Positions 9,707 through 19,054 of a stretch of DNA of 64,000 nucleotides are shown here, piece by piece (position 1 is the stretch's first letter; every line of letters starts with the position of its first letter). The notes under the pieces were generated by a model that saw only the letters and a program-made list of their open reading frames with translations, did not search any database and had not been told where the DNA came from. A program made the position numbers and the translations under genes. Source of the DNA: Blastococcus colisei (GTDB lineage: Bacteria; Actinomycetota; Actinomycetes; Mycobacteriales; Geodermatophilaceae); NCBI RefSeq assembly GCF_006717095.1, contig NZ_VFQE01000001.1, positions 434,001 to 498,000 on the forward strand, in the 5' to 3' direction.

Positions 9707-10162
9707 TCAGCAGACGGCTTCCCCGCGGTTGACCCGCTCGGTCAGCAGACGCAGCCGCTGCATGAGCTCGTCGAACTCTCCGCTGTCGAAGCCGATGGCG
9801 CCGATCATCTTCTCGGAGATCGCGAACGCCTTCTCGCGGAGGGCGCGGCCCTCGTCGGTCAGCGCGATGGCGACCGAGCGCTCGTCCTCGACCCGGCGGT
9901 GCCGGGTGACCAGTCCCGCGGCGGTCAGCCGCTTGAGCAGCGGGGACAGGGTGCCGCTGTCGAGGGCCAGGCGGGAACCGAGCTGCCCGACGGTCTGGTG
10001 GTCGGACTCCCAGAGCAGCATCATGACGAGGTACTGGGGATAGGTCAGGCCGAGGGCGTCGAGCATCGGCCGGTAGCGCGCCGTCACTGCCCGGGAAGCG
10101 GCGTACAGCGCGAAGCACAGCTGGTCGTCGAGCGCCACACTCGGTGCCGGCAGAGCGGTCAT
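9707..10162 (-). CDS. MarR-family organic-hydroperoxide sensor, OhrR-like
   Basis: 151 residues. The N-terminus LDDQLCFALYAASRAV has the reactive cysteine found in OhrR, which is oxidised by organic peroxides and then leaves DNA. The winged helix follows (QTVGQLGSRLALDSGTLSPLLKRL, wing RRVEDERSVAI). The neighbour downstream is an OsmC-type peroxidase, the usual OhrR target. A -10-like TAGACT sits 6 bases before the ATG, suggesting a leaderless mRNA. A second cysteine is at the C-terminus. No clear OhrR operator was seen by eye. Confidence 0.85.
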   Translation of the reverse strand: MTALPAPSVALDDQLCFALYAASRAVTARYRPMLDALGLTYPQYLVMMLLWESDHQTVGQLGSRLALDSGTLSPLLKRLTAAGLVTRHRRVEDERSVAIALTDEGRALREKAFAISEKMIGAIGFDSGEFDELMQRLRLLTERVNRGEAVC

Positions 10163-10168
10163 GTCCTG

Positions 10169-10174
10169 AGTCTA
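10169..10174 (-). promoter_or_regulatory. -10 element of the ohrR-like gene (leaderless)
   Basis: TAGACT on the minus strand is 6 bases from the ATG, placing the transcription start at or near the start codon. Confidence 0.45.
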
Positions 10175-10256
10175 GGTCGCACCAGCGCGTCTGCCACGAC
10201 GGCCGCACAGTTCCTCGCTCGGCGGGGGCACATCCGGCGAGGGGGTCGGACCCGGC

Positions 10257-10280
10257 TAGGTTGAGCGGAACAGACTCAAC
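10257..10280 (+). promoter_or_regulatory. clpB promoter with HAIR operator
   Basis: TAGGTT (10257-10262) is a good -10 hexamer. It overlaps GTTGAGC-N7-ACTCAAC at 10260-10280, which matches the HAIR consensus at 11 of 14 positions. HspR binding would block the promoter directly. The leader to the ATG is ~95 bases. Confidence 0.75.
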
Positions 10281-10366
10281 TTCGCCGTCGTTGCACTGGT
10301 CGCCACGCGCTGCCGGGGTCCCGTCCGGCGGTCATCCGAGCCACGAGAGGAAGAGCGTCCCCGACC

Positions 10367-12958
10367 ATGGAGAGCAAGCTCACGACCCGCTCGCAGGAGG
10401 CCATCGCAGCGGCGCAGCGCCTCGCCGTCGCCCGCGGCCAGGCGGCGCTCGAGCCGCTGCACCTCCTCGCCGCGCTGCTGGAGCAGTCCGACGGCATCGC
10501 CGGCCCGCTGCTCACCGCCGTCGGCGCCGACCCGGTCGACGTCCGGGCGAAGGCCGAGGCGGCGCTGCGCCGCATGCCCAGCGTCAGCGGGGCCACCGTG
10601 CCCGCCCCGTCGCCGTCCCGGGAACTGCTCCGGGTCATCAACGACGCCGGCGAGCAGGCCGGCGCCCTCGGTGACGAGTACATCTCCACCGAGCACCTGC
10701 TGGTCGGGCTCGCCGGCTCCGACGGTGACGCCGGGGACGTCCTGACCGGGTCGGGTGCGACCCGCGACACGCTGCTGGCCGCCTTCCGCACGGTCCGGGG
10801 CAACCGCAAGGTCACGACGCCGGACCCCGAGGGCACCTTCCAGGCGCTGGAGAAGTACGCCGTCGACCTCACCCAGCGAGCTCGGGACGGCAAGATCGAC
10901 CCGGTCATCGGCCGGGACACCGAGATCCGGCGGGTCGTCCAGGTGCTCTCCCGGCGCACGAAGAACAACCCGGTGCTCATCGGCGAGCCCGGCGTCGGCA
11001 AGACGGCCATCGTCGAGGGCCTGGCCCAGCGGATGGTGGCCGGTGACGTCCCGGAGAGTTTGAAGGGCAAGCGCCTGATGGCGCTGGACCTCGGCTCGAT
11101 GGTCGCCGGCGCCAAGTACCGCGGCGAGTTCGAGGAGCGGCTCAAGGCCGTGCTCCAGGAGATCACCGACGCCGAGGGGCAGATCGTCACGTTCATCGAC
11201 GAGTTGCACACGATCGTCGGCGCCGGCGCCACCGGCGACTCCGCCATGGACGCCGGCAACATGATCAAGCCGATGCTCGCCCGCGGTGAGCTGCGGATGG
11301 TCGGCGCGACGACGCTCGACGAGTTCCGCGAGCACATCGAGAAGGACGCCGCGCTCGAGCGCCGCTTCCAGCAGGTCTTCGTCGGCGAGCCGAGCGTCGA
11401 GGACACCATCGGCATCCTGCGCGGGCTCAAGGAGCGCTACGAGGTGCACCACGGTGTCCGCATCACCGACACGGCGATCGTCGCGGCCGCCACGCTGTCG
11501 GACCGCTACGTCACGGCCCGTTTCCTCCCCGACAAGGCGATCGACCTCGTGGACGAGGCCGCCAGCCGGCTCCGGATGGAGATCGACAGCCGGCCGGTCG
11601 AGGTCGACGAGGTGGAGCGCGCCGTCCGCCGGATGGAGATCGAGGAGATGGCGCTGTCCAAGGAGGACGACGCCTCCTCGATGGAGCGGCTGGCCGCACT
11701 CCGCGAGGAGCTCGCCAATCGCCGGCAGGAGCTGGCCGAGCTCACCTTCCGCTGGCAGCAGGACAAGACCGCCATCGAGCGCATCCAGCGGATCAAGGAG
11801 GAGCTCGAGTCCGTCCGCACGGAGGCCGAGCGGGCCGAGCGCGACGGCGACCTCGCACGGGCCGCCGAGCTGCGCTACGGCCGCCTGCCCGAGCTGGAGC
11901 GGTCGCTGACCTCGGCCGAGGACTCCGTGGCCAGCGGCGACTCCATGCTCAAGGAGGAGGTCGGCCCCGACGACATCGCCGAGGTCGTCCAGGCCTGGAC
12001 CGGCATCCCCGCGGGCCGGCTGCTCGAGGGCGAGACCCACAAGCTGCTGCGCATGGAGGACGGGCTGGCCGCTCGCGTCGTGGGTCAGCCCGACGCCGTC
12101 CGGGCGGTGTCCGACGCGGTGCGCCGGGCCCGCTCCGGGGTCTCCGATCCCGATCGGCCGACCGGTTCCTTCCTCTTCCTCGGTCCGACCGGTGTCGGCA
12201 AGACCGAGCTGGCCAAGGCGCTCGCGGAGTTCCTGTTCGACGACGAGCGGGCCATGGTCCGCATCGACATGAGCGAGTACTCGGAGAAGCACTCGGTGGC
12301 CCGGCTGGTCGGCGCGCCGCCCGGATACGTCGGGTACGAGGCGGGCGGCCAGCTCACCGAGGCGGTGCGGCGGCGTCCGTACACCGTCGTCCTGCTCGAC
12401 GAGGTGGAGAAGGCCCACCCGGACGTGTTCGACGTGCTGCTCCAGGTGCTCGACGACGGCCGGCTCACCGACGGTCAGGGCCGCACGGTCGACTTCCGCA
12501 ACACCATCCTGATCCTGACGTCGAACCTGGGTTCGCAGCTGATCGCCGACCAGTCGGTCCCCGAGGAACGTCGGCGCGAGGCCGTGATGAGCGTCGTCCG
12601 GACGCACTTCAAGCCGGAGTTCCTCAACCGGCTCGACGACGTCGTGGTCTTCCGGGCCCTCGGCAGCGAGGAGCTGACCGGGATCGTCGACATCCAGGTC
12701 GGCGTCCTGGCGCGGCGGCTCGCCGCTCGGCGGCTCACCCTGCGGGTCACCGATGCGGCGAAGGAGTGGCTGGCGCTGGGCGGGTTCGACCCCGTCTACG
12801 GCGCCCGTCCGCTGCGGCGGCTGGTGCAGTCGGCGATCGGCGACCGGCTGGCCAAGGCGCTGCTGGCCGGCGACATCCGCGACGGCGACGAGGTCGTCGT
12901 CGACCGGCCGGCGGACGTGGCCGACGGCGACGGCGGACTGAGCGTCACCCGCGGCTGA
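10367..12958 (+). CDS. clpB: ATP-dependent disaggregase ClpB (Hsp100)
   Basis: 863 residues, full length. The Clp N-domain is at ~1-145. NBD1 has Walker [11 protein letters not shown] near residue 206 and Walker [10 protein letters not shown] near 276. A coiled-coil middle domain spans ~400-530, which distinguishes ClpB from ClpA and ClpC. NBD2 has Walker [11 protein letters not shown] near 606 and Walker [12 protein letters not shown]. The hexamer threads aggregated proteins and hands them to DnaK. A HAIR site at 10260-10280 ties it to the HspR regulon of the dnaK operon. The ATG has GAGAGGAAGAG upstream. Confidence 0.97.
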   Translation: MESKLTTRSQEAIAAAQRLAVARGQAALEPLHLLAALLEQSDGIAGPLLTAVGADPVDVRAKAEAALRRMPSVSGATVPAPSPSRELLRVINDAGEQAGALGDEYISTEHLLVGLAGSDGDAGDVLTGSGATRDTLLAAFRTVRGNRKVTTPDPEGTFQALEKYAVDLTQRARDGKIDPVIGRDTEIRRVVQVLSRRTKNNPVLIGEPGVGKTAIVEGLAQRMVAGDVPESLKGKRLMALDLGSMVAGAKYRGEFEERLKAVLQEITDAEGQIVTFIDELHTIVGAGATGDSAMDAGNMIKPMLARGELRMVGATTLDEFREHIEKDAALERRFQQVFVGEPSVEDTIGILRGLKERYEVHHGVRITDTAIVAAATLSDRYVTARFLPDKAIDLVDEAASRLRMEIDSRPVEVDEVERAVRRMEIEEMALSKEDDASSMERLAALREELANRRQELAELTFRWQQDKTAIERIQRIKEELESVRTEAERAERDGDLARAAELRYGRLPELERSLTSAEDSVASGDSMLKEEVGPDDIAEVVQAWTGIPAGRLLEGETHKLLRMEDGLAARVVGQPDAVRAVSDAVRRARSGVSDPDRPTGSFLFLGPTGVGKTELAKALAEFLFDDERAMVRIDMSEYSEKHSVARLVGAPPGYVGYEAGGQLTEAVRRRPYTVVLLDEVEKAHPDVFDVLLQVLDDGRLTDGQGRTVDFRNTILILTSNLGSQLIADQSVPEERRREAVMSVVRTHFKPEFLNRLDDVVVFRALGSEELTGIVDIQVGVLARRLAARRLTLRVTDAAKEWLALGGFDPVYGARPLRRLVQSAIGDRLAKALLAGDIRDGDEVVVDRPADVADGDGGLSVTRG

Positions 12959-13076
12959 GCCGGTGGTCCCTGGCCGGACCGTGACACGACCGGGCGACGA
13001 CACGCGCCGGGTCGCTGGCCGCTGCCCCGGGTGTCCACCATGATCACGAGGAACCGGTACCAACGGGAGGCGGAAG

Positions 13077-13781
13077 ATGACGTCAGGACAGAGCGGTCCC
13101 TACGGGGACCCCGGCGAGCAGGGGCAGGGCGGTCCGCCGCAGGGGTGGAACCCCCCGCCGTCCCAGCCTCCGTACGGCCAGCCGCCCCAGGGGCAACCGC
13201 CGTACGGGCAGCCGCCGTACGGCCAGCCGTCCCAGGGCCAGCCGCCGTACGGCGAGCAGTACCCCGGGTACGCCCCGGCGCCGTCGGCGCCGACCGGCTA
13301 CGGCGCGCCCACCCCGATGGAGCGGCCGACCACGGTGCGCGTCGGCATCGGTGCCCTGGTGGCCAGCCTCGTGCTCGGGCTCATCCAGTCGATCGTGACC
13401 TTCTCCGACATGGAGGGTCTGATCGAGCAGTCGATGCTGGAGTCCACCGATGCCGCGATCACCGAGGACCTCGTCCGGACGGGCATCGTCATCGGCGTCG
13501 TCATCACGCTGATCATCCTGGGGCTGCAGGCCCTCTTCATCTGGTTCGCCTGGCAGGGCCGCAACTGGGCACGGATCGTGATCTGGGTCCTCGGCGGTCT
13601 CAGTGTCCTGTTCGGGCTGCTGGGCCTCGGGGCGGGCACCGGCCAGAGCACCGGCTTCCTCACCTCGCTGGGCTGGTTCTCGCTGATCCTCACGGCGGTC
13701 GGCATCGTGGCGCTGGCGCTCAAGCCGTCCAACGAGTGGTACCGCTACCGCGGCTGGCAGCGGGCGAACGGCCAGGGCTGA
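13077..13781 (+). CDS. Membrane protein with proline/glutamine-rich N-terminal tail
   Basis: 234 residues. The first ~80 are a disordered tail with repeats of PPYGQ and SQGQPPYG. Four hydrophobic segments follow at about residues 92-112, 138-165, 172-190 and 200-218. Such tails are frequent on actinobacterial membrane proteins near the cell pole or divisome, but no specific family was recognised. The ATG follows GGGAGGCGGAAG at a good distance. A strong hairpin immediately follows the stop. Confidence 0.7.
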   Translation: MTSGQSGPYGDPGEQGQGGPPQGWNPPPSQPPYGQPPQGQPPYGQPPYGQPSQGQPPYGEQYPGYAPAPSAPTGYGAPTPMERPTTVRVGIGALVASLVLGLIQSIVTFSDMEGLIEQSMLESTDAAITEDLVRTGIVIGVVITLIILGLQALFIWFAWQGRNWARIVIWVLGGLSVLFGLLGLGAGTGQSTGFLTSLGWFSLILTAVGIVALALKPSNEWYRYRGWQRANGQG

Positions 13782-13787
13782 CCGATC

Positions 13788-13827
13788 GTCACCGGCGGTG
13801 CCACGTGTACGTGGCGCCGCCGGCGAC
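13788..13827. terminator. Bidirectional hairpin terminator
   Basis: 18-bp arms (13788-13805 and 13810-13827), with one mismatch and one G.U-type pair, enclose the loop TGTA. It lies between two convergent genes, 6 bases from each stop. No T-tract. Confidence 0.7.
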
Positions 13828-13832
13828 GCCCC

Positions 13833-14300
13833 TCAGGCCGGGGTGCGCAGCGTGGGCATCCAGGCGCCGGTCGTGCGTGCCAGCAGGCTCGTGACGGCCG
13901 CGACCGAGAGCACCAGGACCAACAGCGAGGCGACCGTGATGCCGGCGGTGACGACCACCTGGAACAGCGTCAGCAGTGCGAGCAGGCCGCTGGCGGCCAG
14001 CCCCGTCCACCGGGCCCAGGGGCGGCGCCGGGGGAGGAACCAGGCCGACAGGGTCAGCAGCAGGCCGAGCACCAGGTTGGGGATCAGGGACATCAGCACG
14101 AACTGCCGGGCCTCGTCGCGGGCGACGTCCGCCTCCCGGGCGATGCGGTCGACGGCGGAGTCGTAGCCGTACCAGAGCAGTGCGGCGTTGGTGAGCAGCA
14201 GCGCGGCGAGCACGCCCATCGTGATGACGGCGACGCGTACGGACGGCGGCACCACGGGGCGCGCGGCCTGCCCTTCGGCGGGGGACTGATCGATCGGCAC
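13833..14300 (-). CDS. Small four-helix membrane protein of unknown function
   Basis: 155 residues from the GTG at 14298-14300. Hydrophobic segments at about residues 22-45, 67-90, 100-118 and 120-140 suggest four membrane helices. Between the first two is a short amphipathic stretch (RIAREADVARDEARQF). No family was recognised. The GTG is preferred over the longer frame because the protein then begins just before a proline-rich cytoplasmic segment. No Shine-Dalgarno is visible, so the start is uncertain. It is divergent from the molybdoenzyme gene. Confidence 0.6.
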   Translation of the reverse strand: MPIDQSPAEGQAARPVVPPSVRVAVITMGVLAALLLTNAALLWYGYDSAVDRIAREADVARDEARQFVLMSLIPNLVLGLLLTLSAWFLPRRRPWARWTGLAASGLLALLTLFQVVVTAGITVASLLVLVLSVAAVTSLLARTTGAWMPTLRTPA

Positions 14301-14416
14301 GGCGCCAGCGTGGCAGAAGCCCCTGGCAGGCATGCCGAACGGCGCGGACCGGTTGTGCACCAGACAATTCTTCGCCGAATCGAATCCGGATCCGGGGCGG
14401 TGCCCGAAGACAGGGC

Positions 14417-16087
14417 GTGACCACGTCCACACAGACTCCGGCCCTCGCACCGGACGAGCGACCCGAGCGCCCCCGGGGCCGCCGCGTCCTCGCCGCGCTG
14501 GCCGGCCTGCTGGCCGCGGCGGTCGCCCTCGGCGTCGCGGAACTGGTCGCCGGGTTCGTCGGTCCCGCCTCGTCGCCGGTGATCGCCGTCGGCGACGCGG
14601 CCATCACGCTCACTCCGGAGGCGGTCAAGGCCTTCGCGATCCGGACCTTCGGCGAGAACGACAAGATCGCGCTGGTCGTCGGGACCCTCGTGGCGATCGC
14701 CCTCTACGCGCTGGCCGTCGGCCTGGTCGGGCTGCGCAACCGGCGGCTCGGCGTCCTCGGGATCGCGCTCTTCGGCGCCATCGGCGTCCTCGCGGCCCTC
14801 ACCCGCCCCGCGGGCGGACCGCTCGACGCGCTCCCGTCCCTGCTCGGCGCGGCGGCCGGCATCGCCGCCCTGCTCGCGCTCCTGGCCCCCCTCACCGTGG
14901 CGGTGGTCCCACCGGCCGAGCAGCCGCCCCCCGCGCCCGGTGATCACGCCGACGAGCGCATCGTCGAGAGACTGCGCGAGGTCCTCGGCTCCGGCGACCG
15001 CAAGGGTGCCGGTCTCGACCGCCGCCGCTTCTTCCTCACCAGCGGGGTCGCCCTCGGTGCGGCTGCGGTGACCGGCGGCGGTGGCCGGCTGCTCCAGCAG
15101 CGCTTCGACGTCGCCGGCGACCGGGCCGCCCTCGCCCTGCCGGCCCCGGCTTCGCCCGCCGAGCCGCTGCCCCCGGGGGCCGACCTCTCCGACGAGATCG
15201 ACGGCCTGACCCCGCTGTTCACCGACAACGGCGAGTTCTACCGGGTCGACACCGCGATCACCGTTCCGCGCATCCGGCCCGCCGACTACCGGCTGGAGAT
15301 GGCCGGCATGTTCGACTCCCCGCGCAGCTACACGCTCGCCGACCTGTTCGAGCGCGACGACCTCATCGAGCGGGACATCACGCTGACCTGCGTCTCCAAC
15401 GAGGTCGGCGGCGGACTGGCCGGCACCGCCCGCTGGATCGGGGTCCCCCTGGCCGCGCTGCTGGAGGAGAACGGCATCCGCTCCGGCAGCGACCAGTTGC
15501 TGTGCCGCTCCGAGGACGGCATGACGATCGGCGCCCCGACCCGCAACGCCCTCGAGGTCGAGGACGCGATGCTGGCCTTCGGGATGAACGGCGAGCCGCT
15601 CCCGGTCGAGCACGGCTTCCCGGTGCGGATGATCATCCCCGGCCTCTACGGCTACGTGTCGGCCTGCAAGTGGCTGGTGCGCATCGATGCCACGACCTTC
15701 GACGCCGTCGACGCCTACTGGACCGAGCGCGACTGGGCGGCCGAGGGTCCGATCAAGGTCGCTTCCCGGATCGACACCCCTGCGCCGCTGCGCGAGTTCC
15801 CGGCCGGCCGCCGGGCGATCGCCGGCATGGCGTGGGCCCAGACGCGGGGGATCTCCCGGGTCGAGGTGCGCGTCGACGAGGAGGACTGGGCGGAGGCCGA
15901 GCTCTCCCCGCAGGTCGACGCCGACCTGTGGCGTCAGTGGGTTCTTCCCTACGACTTCGCCCCCGGCCGGCACCAGGTCACCGTGCGCGCCACCGGCGCC
16001 GACGGCGAGGTGCAGACCGAGGAGCGTGCGGCGCCCTTCCCCGCCGGCTCCAGCGGTTGGCACTCCATCCAGGTGGTCGCCGGCTGA
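14417..16087 (+). CDS. Membrane-anchored sulfite-oxidase-family molybdopterin oxidoreductase
   Basis: 556 residues. Four hydrophobic segments occupy ~25-165. A Tat-like motif then appears inside the protein (DRRRFFLTSGVALGAA, near residue 200), followed by the molybdopterin fold. The Mo-ligand cysteine is Cys325 in ITLTCVSNEVGG. The C-terminal Ig-like dimerisation domain follows (GISRVEVRVDEEDW). The family includes sulfite oxidase and YedY; the physiological substrate here is unknown. An internal Tat motif after a membrane domain implies an enzyme facing outside. The GTG at 14417 lacks an obvious Shine-Dalgarno. A fasciclin lipoprotein follows, a common pairing in actinobacteria. Confidence 0.88.
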   Translation: MTTSTQTPALAPDERPERPRGRRVLAALAGLLAAAVALGVAELVAGFVGPASSPVIAVGDAAITLTPEAVKAFAIRTFGENDKIALVVGTLVAIALYALAVGLVGLRNRRLGVLGIALFGAIGVLAALTRPAGGPLDALPSLLGAAAGIAALLALLAPLTVAVVPPAEQPPPAPGDHADERIVERLREVLGSGDRKGAGLDRRRFFLTSGVALGAAAVTGGGGRLLQQRFDVAGDRAALALPAPASPAEPLPPGADLSDEIDGLTPLFTDNGEFYRVDTAITVPRIRPADYRLEMAGMFDSPRSYTLADLFERDDLIERDITLTCVSNEVGGGLAGTARWIGVPLAALLEENGIRSGSDQLLCRSEDGMTIGAPTRNALEVEDAMLAFGMNGEPLPVEHGFPVRMIIPGLYGYVSACKWLVRIDATTFDAVDAYWTERDWAAEGPIKVASRIDTPAPLREFPAGRRAIAGMAWAQTRGISRVEVRVDEEDWAEAELSPQVDADLWRQWVLPYDFAPGRHQVTVRATGADGEVQTEERAAPFPAGSSGWHSIQVVAG

Positions 16088-16230
16088 CCCACCTTCCCGG
16101 CCACCCGGCCGGACCCAGACCCGTCCCGGCACCCGCCGGTGGCGAGATACTCCGGACCGCTCCCGCGGGCCGGCGCACCACCCGCCCGCGACAATGCGGT
16201 CGCACGGACAGGACAAGGAGCACCATCACC

Positions 16231-16899
16231 GTGAAGAGCAACCTCCTCACCCGCGGCGTCCTCATGACCGCCGTCTCCACCCTCGCCATCACCTTGAGCG
16301 CCTGCGGCTCGGACGAGCCGGCCGAGGACACCGGCGCGGCCGCCGACACGAGCACCAGCATCGAGAGCGAGGCCCCCGAGAGCAGCGCGATGCCGACCTC
16401 CGACGAGCCGTTCGGAGAGGGCTGTGCCGCGGTTCCCGCCGAGGGCGAGGGCAGCTTCACCGGGATGACCGACGACCCGGTCGCGACCGCCGCCAGCAAC
16501 AACCCGGCGCTGTCCACGCTGGTGCAGGCCGTGACCGCCGCGAACCTCGGCGACACGCTGAACACCACCGACGACATCACCGTGCTGGCCCCGGCCAACC
16601 CCGCCTTCGAGGCCGTTCCCGCCGACGCGCTCAACGCGCTGCTGGCCGACACCCCGCAGCTGACCACGGTGCTGACCCACCACGTCATCCCGGGCCGCCT
16701 GGCCCCCGACGAGCTGGCCGGCACGCACACCACGCTGAACAACGACGAGGTGACGATCGAGGGCTCCGGTGAGGACTTCTCCATCGCCGCCGACGGCACG
16801 GTCGTGGGCATGGAGGCCTCGGTGATCTGCGGCAACGTGCAGACGGCCAACGCCACCGTCTACATCATCGACCAGGTGCTGGCCCCCGCCGCCTCCTGA
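16231..16899 (+). CDS. Fasciclin-domain lipoprotein
   Basis: 222 residues. The signal peptide ends in the lipobox LSAC near residue 26, so it is a lipoprotein outside the membrane. After an acidic Ser/Thr-rich linker a single FAS1 domain fills ~80-222 (NPALSTLVQAVTAANLGDTL, TVLAPANPAFEAVP, VLTHHVIPG, then a C-terminal VYIIDQVLAPA). This resembles mycobacterial MPT70/MPT83-type proteins. The GTG at 16231 has AAGGAG 10 bases upstream. It follows the molybdoenzyme gene by 143 bases on the same strand; a redox or cell-surface partnership is inferred only. Confidence 0.88.
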   Translation: MKSNLLTRGVLMTAVSTLAITLSACGSDEPAEDTGAAADTSTSIESEAPESSAMPTSDEPFGEGCAAVPAEGEGSFTGMTDDPVATAASNNPALSTLVQAVTAANLGDTLNTTDDITVLAPANPAFEAVPADALNALLADTPQLTTVLTHHVIPGRLAPDELAGTHTTLNNDEVTIEGSGEDFSIAADGTVVGMEASVICGNVQTANATVYIIDQVLAPAAS

Positions 16900-16911
16900 T
16901 CGGTCCGGCCC

Positions 16912-16947
16912 AGGGCCGTCGTCCGACTCCGGTCGGACGGCGGCCCT
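16912..16947. terminator. Hairpin terminator after the fasciclin gene
   Basis: A 16-bp stem with one G.U-type pair and loop TCCG (16928-16931). It ends 22 bases before the pyrE -10 element. Confidence 0.75.
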
Positions 16948-16969
16948 GCGCCGTCTGCGGGGCCGTGTC

Positions 16970-16975
16970 TAGGGT
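16970..16975 (+). promoter_or_regulatory. -10 element of pyrE (leaderless)
   Basis: TAGGGT ends 7 bases before the ATG, so the transcript should begin at or next to the start codon. Confidence 0.5.
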
Positions 16976-16982
16976 CGGTGGC

Positions 16983-17537
16983 ATGACGGCTCCCGCGACT
17001 CTGCCCGACCGTGACCGGCTGCTGGAACTCATCGTCGAGCTCGCCGTGGTGCACGGGAAGGTCACGCTCTCCTCGGGGCGGGAGGCCGACTGGTACATCG
17101 ACATGCGCCGGCTCACGCTGCACCACGAGGGCGCCCCGCTCGTCGGCCGCGTGATGCGCCAGCTCACCGGTGACCTGCGCTACGACGTCGTGGGTGGCCT
17201 CACCCTCGGGGCGGACCCCGTCGCGACGGCGATGCTGCACGCAGCGGCCGGCGGCGAGGGGTTCCTCGACGCCTGCGTCGTCCGGAAGGCCGGCAAGGCG
17301 CACGGCCTGCAGCGCCGCATCGAGGGCCCCGACGTCGAGGGCCGCGCCGTGCTCGTGGTGGAGGACGTCTCCACCACCGGCGGCAGCCCGCTCACCGCGG
17401 CCGAGGCCCTGCAGGAGGCCGGCGCCGAGGTCATCGGCGTGGCCGTGATCGTCGACCGAGGCGGGCGGGCGGCGGTCGAGGAGGCCGGCTTCGAATACCG
17501 CGCCGCCTTCACCCTCGCCGACCTCGGCCTGGACTGA
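16983..17537 (+). CDS. pyrE: Orotate phosphoribosyltransferase
   Basis: 184 residues. The PRPP-binding motif VLVVEDVSTTGGS is near residue 120, and the orotate-site segments LSSGREADWYIDMRRL and VGGLTLGADPVATAM fit OPRTase. The enzyme makes OMP from orotate and PRPP in pyrimidine synthesis. The ATG at 16983 is chosen over one 18 bases upstream because a -10 element TAGGGT lies 7 bases before it, indicating a leaderless mRNA. Other pyr genes are not nearby, as in many actinobacteria. Confidence 0.95.
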   Translation: MTAPATLPDRDRLLELIVELAVVHGKVTLSSGREADWYIDMRRLTLHHEGAPLVGRVMRQLTGDLRYDVVGGLTLGADPVATAMLHAAAGGEGFLDACVVRKAGKAHGLQRRIEGPDVEGRAVLVVEDVSTTGGSPLTAAEALQEAGAEVIGVAVIVDRGGRAAVEEAGFEYRAAFTLADLGLD

Positions 17538-17571
17538 CCGCATCGTTGACCTGATCATCGTCGGGACCGCC

Positions 17572-17577
17572 TACGGT
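17572..17577 (+). promoter_or_regulatory. -10 element of the glcD-like gene (leaderless)
   Basis: TACGGT ends 6 bases before the GTG at 17584, which favours that codon over the GTG at 17578 that directly abuts the hexamer. Confidence 0.45.
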
Positions 17578-17583
17578 GTGACG

Positions 17584-19017
17584 GTGACCACCGTGACGGC
17601 GGCGTGGGTGGGCGAGCTGCAGGACGCGCTCGGCCCCGGCAGCGTCCTCCTCGATCCCGACGTGACGGCGCCCTACGCCCGTGACCAGGCCATGCTCGCC
17701 CCGGCCGGCACGCCCGCGGCCGTCGTGTTCCCGCGCAGCACCGCCGACGTCGTCACGGTGATGCAGGTGGCCTCCCGGCACGGCGTCCCGGTGGTCCCGC
17801 GCGGCGCGGGCTCCGGACTGGCCGGCTCCAGCAACGCCGTCGACGGCGCGATCACGCTGGTGATGACCCGGATGGACGCAGTCCTGGAGGTGTCGCCCGC
17901 CGACCGCCTGGCCGTCGTCCAGCCCGGCGTGGTGAACAAGTCGCTGCGCGACGCGGTCGCCGGCGCCGGCCTGTTCTATCCCCCCGACCCCTCCAGCTAC
18001 GACTGGTGCACGATCGGCGGCAACCTCTCCACGAACTCCGGCGGCCTGTGCTGCGTGAAGTACGGGGTGACCACCGACTACGTGCTCGGCCTCGAAGTCG
18101 TCCTCGCCGACGGGCGGGTGCTGCGAACCGGACGGCGAACGGTGAAGGGCGTCGCCGGCTACGACCTGGCCCGGCTGTTCGTGGGCTCCGAGGGAACGCT
18201 GGGCGTCATCACCGAGGCCACGCTCGCGCTGCGCCCCGCGCCGCAGCGGCCGGTCACGCTCGCCGCCACCTTCGCGACGACGGCGCAGACCGGCGAGGTC
18301 GTCGAGCGCGTGGTCACCACCGGCCTGGTGCCCAGCCTGCTCGAGGTCATGGACAACACCTGCATCTGCGCCGTCGACGACCTGCTGAAGGCCGACCTCG
18401 ACCGTTCCGCGCACGCGCTGCTGCTGGCGCAGTCCGACACCGGCGGGGAGGCGGCCGCGCGGGAGATCGAGGCCCTGGCGCAGCTGTGCCGCGAGGCCGG
18501 CGCGGAGTTCGTGCACACCACCGACGACGCCACCGAGGGCGACCTCCTGCTGCAGGCCCGCCGGATGGCGCTCCCCGCGCTGGAGCAGCTGGGCAGCACC
18601 CTGATCGACGACGTCGCCGTCCCCCGGTCCCGGATCGCCCAGTTCCTCGACGGCTGCGACGCGATCGCTGCCGCCCGCGCGCTCACCATCGGCGTGGTGG
18701 GGCACGCCGGCGACGGGAACATGCACCCGACGATCTGCTTCGACCCGGCCGACGCCGACCAGCGCGAGCGGGCCTTCGCCGCCTTCGACGACATCCTCGA
18801 GCTGGGGCTGTCGCTGGGCGGCACGATCACCGGCGAGCACGGCGTGGGTGCGATCAAGGTCGACTGGCTGGAGCGGGAGATCGGCCCCGTCGCGATCGAC
18901 GTGCACCGGGCCATCAAGGACGCCCTCGACCCGGCGGGTCTGCTCAACCCGGGCAAGGTCTTCCGCCGGGCCGGGGTTCGCGACCTCGCCGCCGTGGGGG
19001 ATCTCGGCAGCCGCTGA
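17584..19017 (+). CDS. FAD-binding oxidase, GlcD / D-2-hydroxyacid dehydrogenase type
   Basis: 477 residues. The FAD-binding type 4 domain is at ~40-215 (VVPRGAGSGLAGSSNA; TIGGNLSTNSGGLCCVKYG), and the C-terminal FAD-oxidase domain has the metal/substrate motif GHAGDGNMHPTI and GTITGEHGVG. These enzymes oxidise glycolate or D-lactate and pass electrons to the respiratory chain; substrate cannot be told here. No glcE or glcF partner is adjacent, suggesting a single-subunit D-lactate-dehydrogenase-like form. The GTG at 17584 fits a leaderless start; a GTG 6 bases earlier is the alternative. Confidence 0.88.
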   Translation: MTTVTAAWVGELQDALGPGSVLLDPDVTAPYARDQAMLAPAGTPAAVVFPRSTADVVTVMQVASRHGVPVVPRGAGSGLAGSSNAVDGAITLVMTRMDAVLEVSPADRLAVVQPGVVNKSLRDAVAGAGLFYPPDPSSYDWCTIGGNLSTNSGGLCCVKYGVTTDYVLGLEVVLADGRVLRTGRRTVKGVAGYDLARLFVGSEGTLGVITEATLALRPAPQRPVTLAATFATTAQTGEVVERVVTTGLVPSLLEVMDNTCICAVDDLLKADLDRSAHALLLAQSDTGGEAAAREIEALAQLCREAGAEFVHTTDDATEGDLLLQARRMALPALEQLGSTLIDDVAVPRSRIAQFLDGCDAIAAARALTIGVVGHAGDGNMHPTICFDPADADQRERAFAAFDDILELGLSLGGTITGEHGVGAIKVDWLEREIGPVAIDVHRAIKDALDPAGLLNPGKVFRRAGVRDLAAVGDLGSR

Positions 19018-19054
19018 TCTGCCGGGTGTCGGTCCGGGGTGACACCCTGTCGGC

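Noticed and set aside
10256-13063. 935-codon frame antisense to clpB
   Set aside because: GC-rich codon structure keeps the antisense frame open; the plus strand encodes a complete ClpB.
14093-16216. 707-codon minus frame over the molybdoenzyme gene
   Set aside because: Low-complexity Gly/Arg/Val/Glu composition, antisense to a recognised enzyme.
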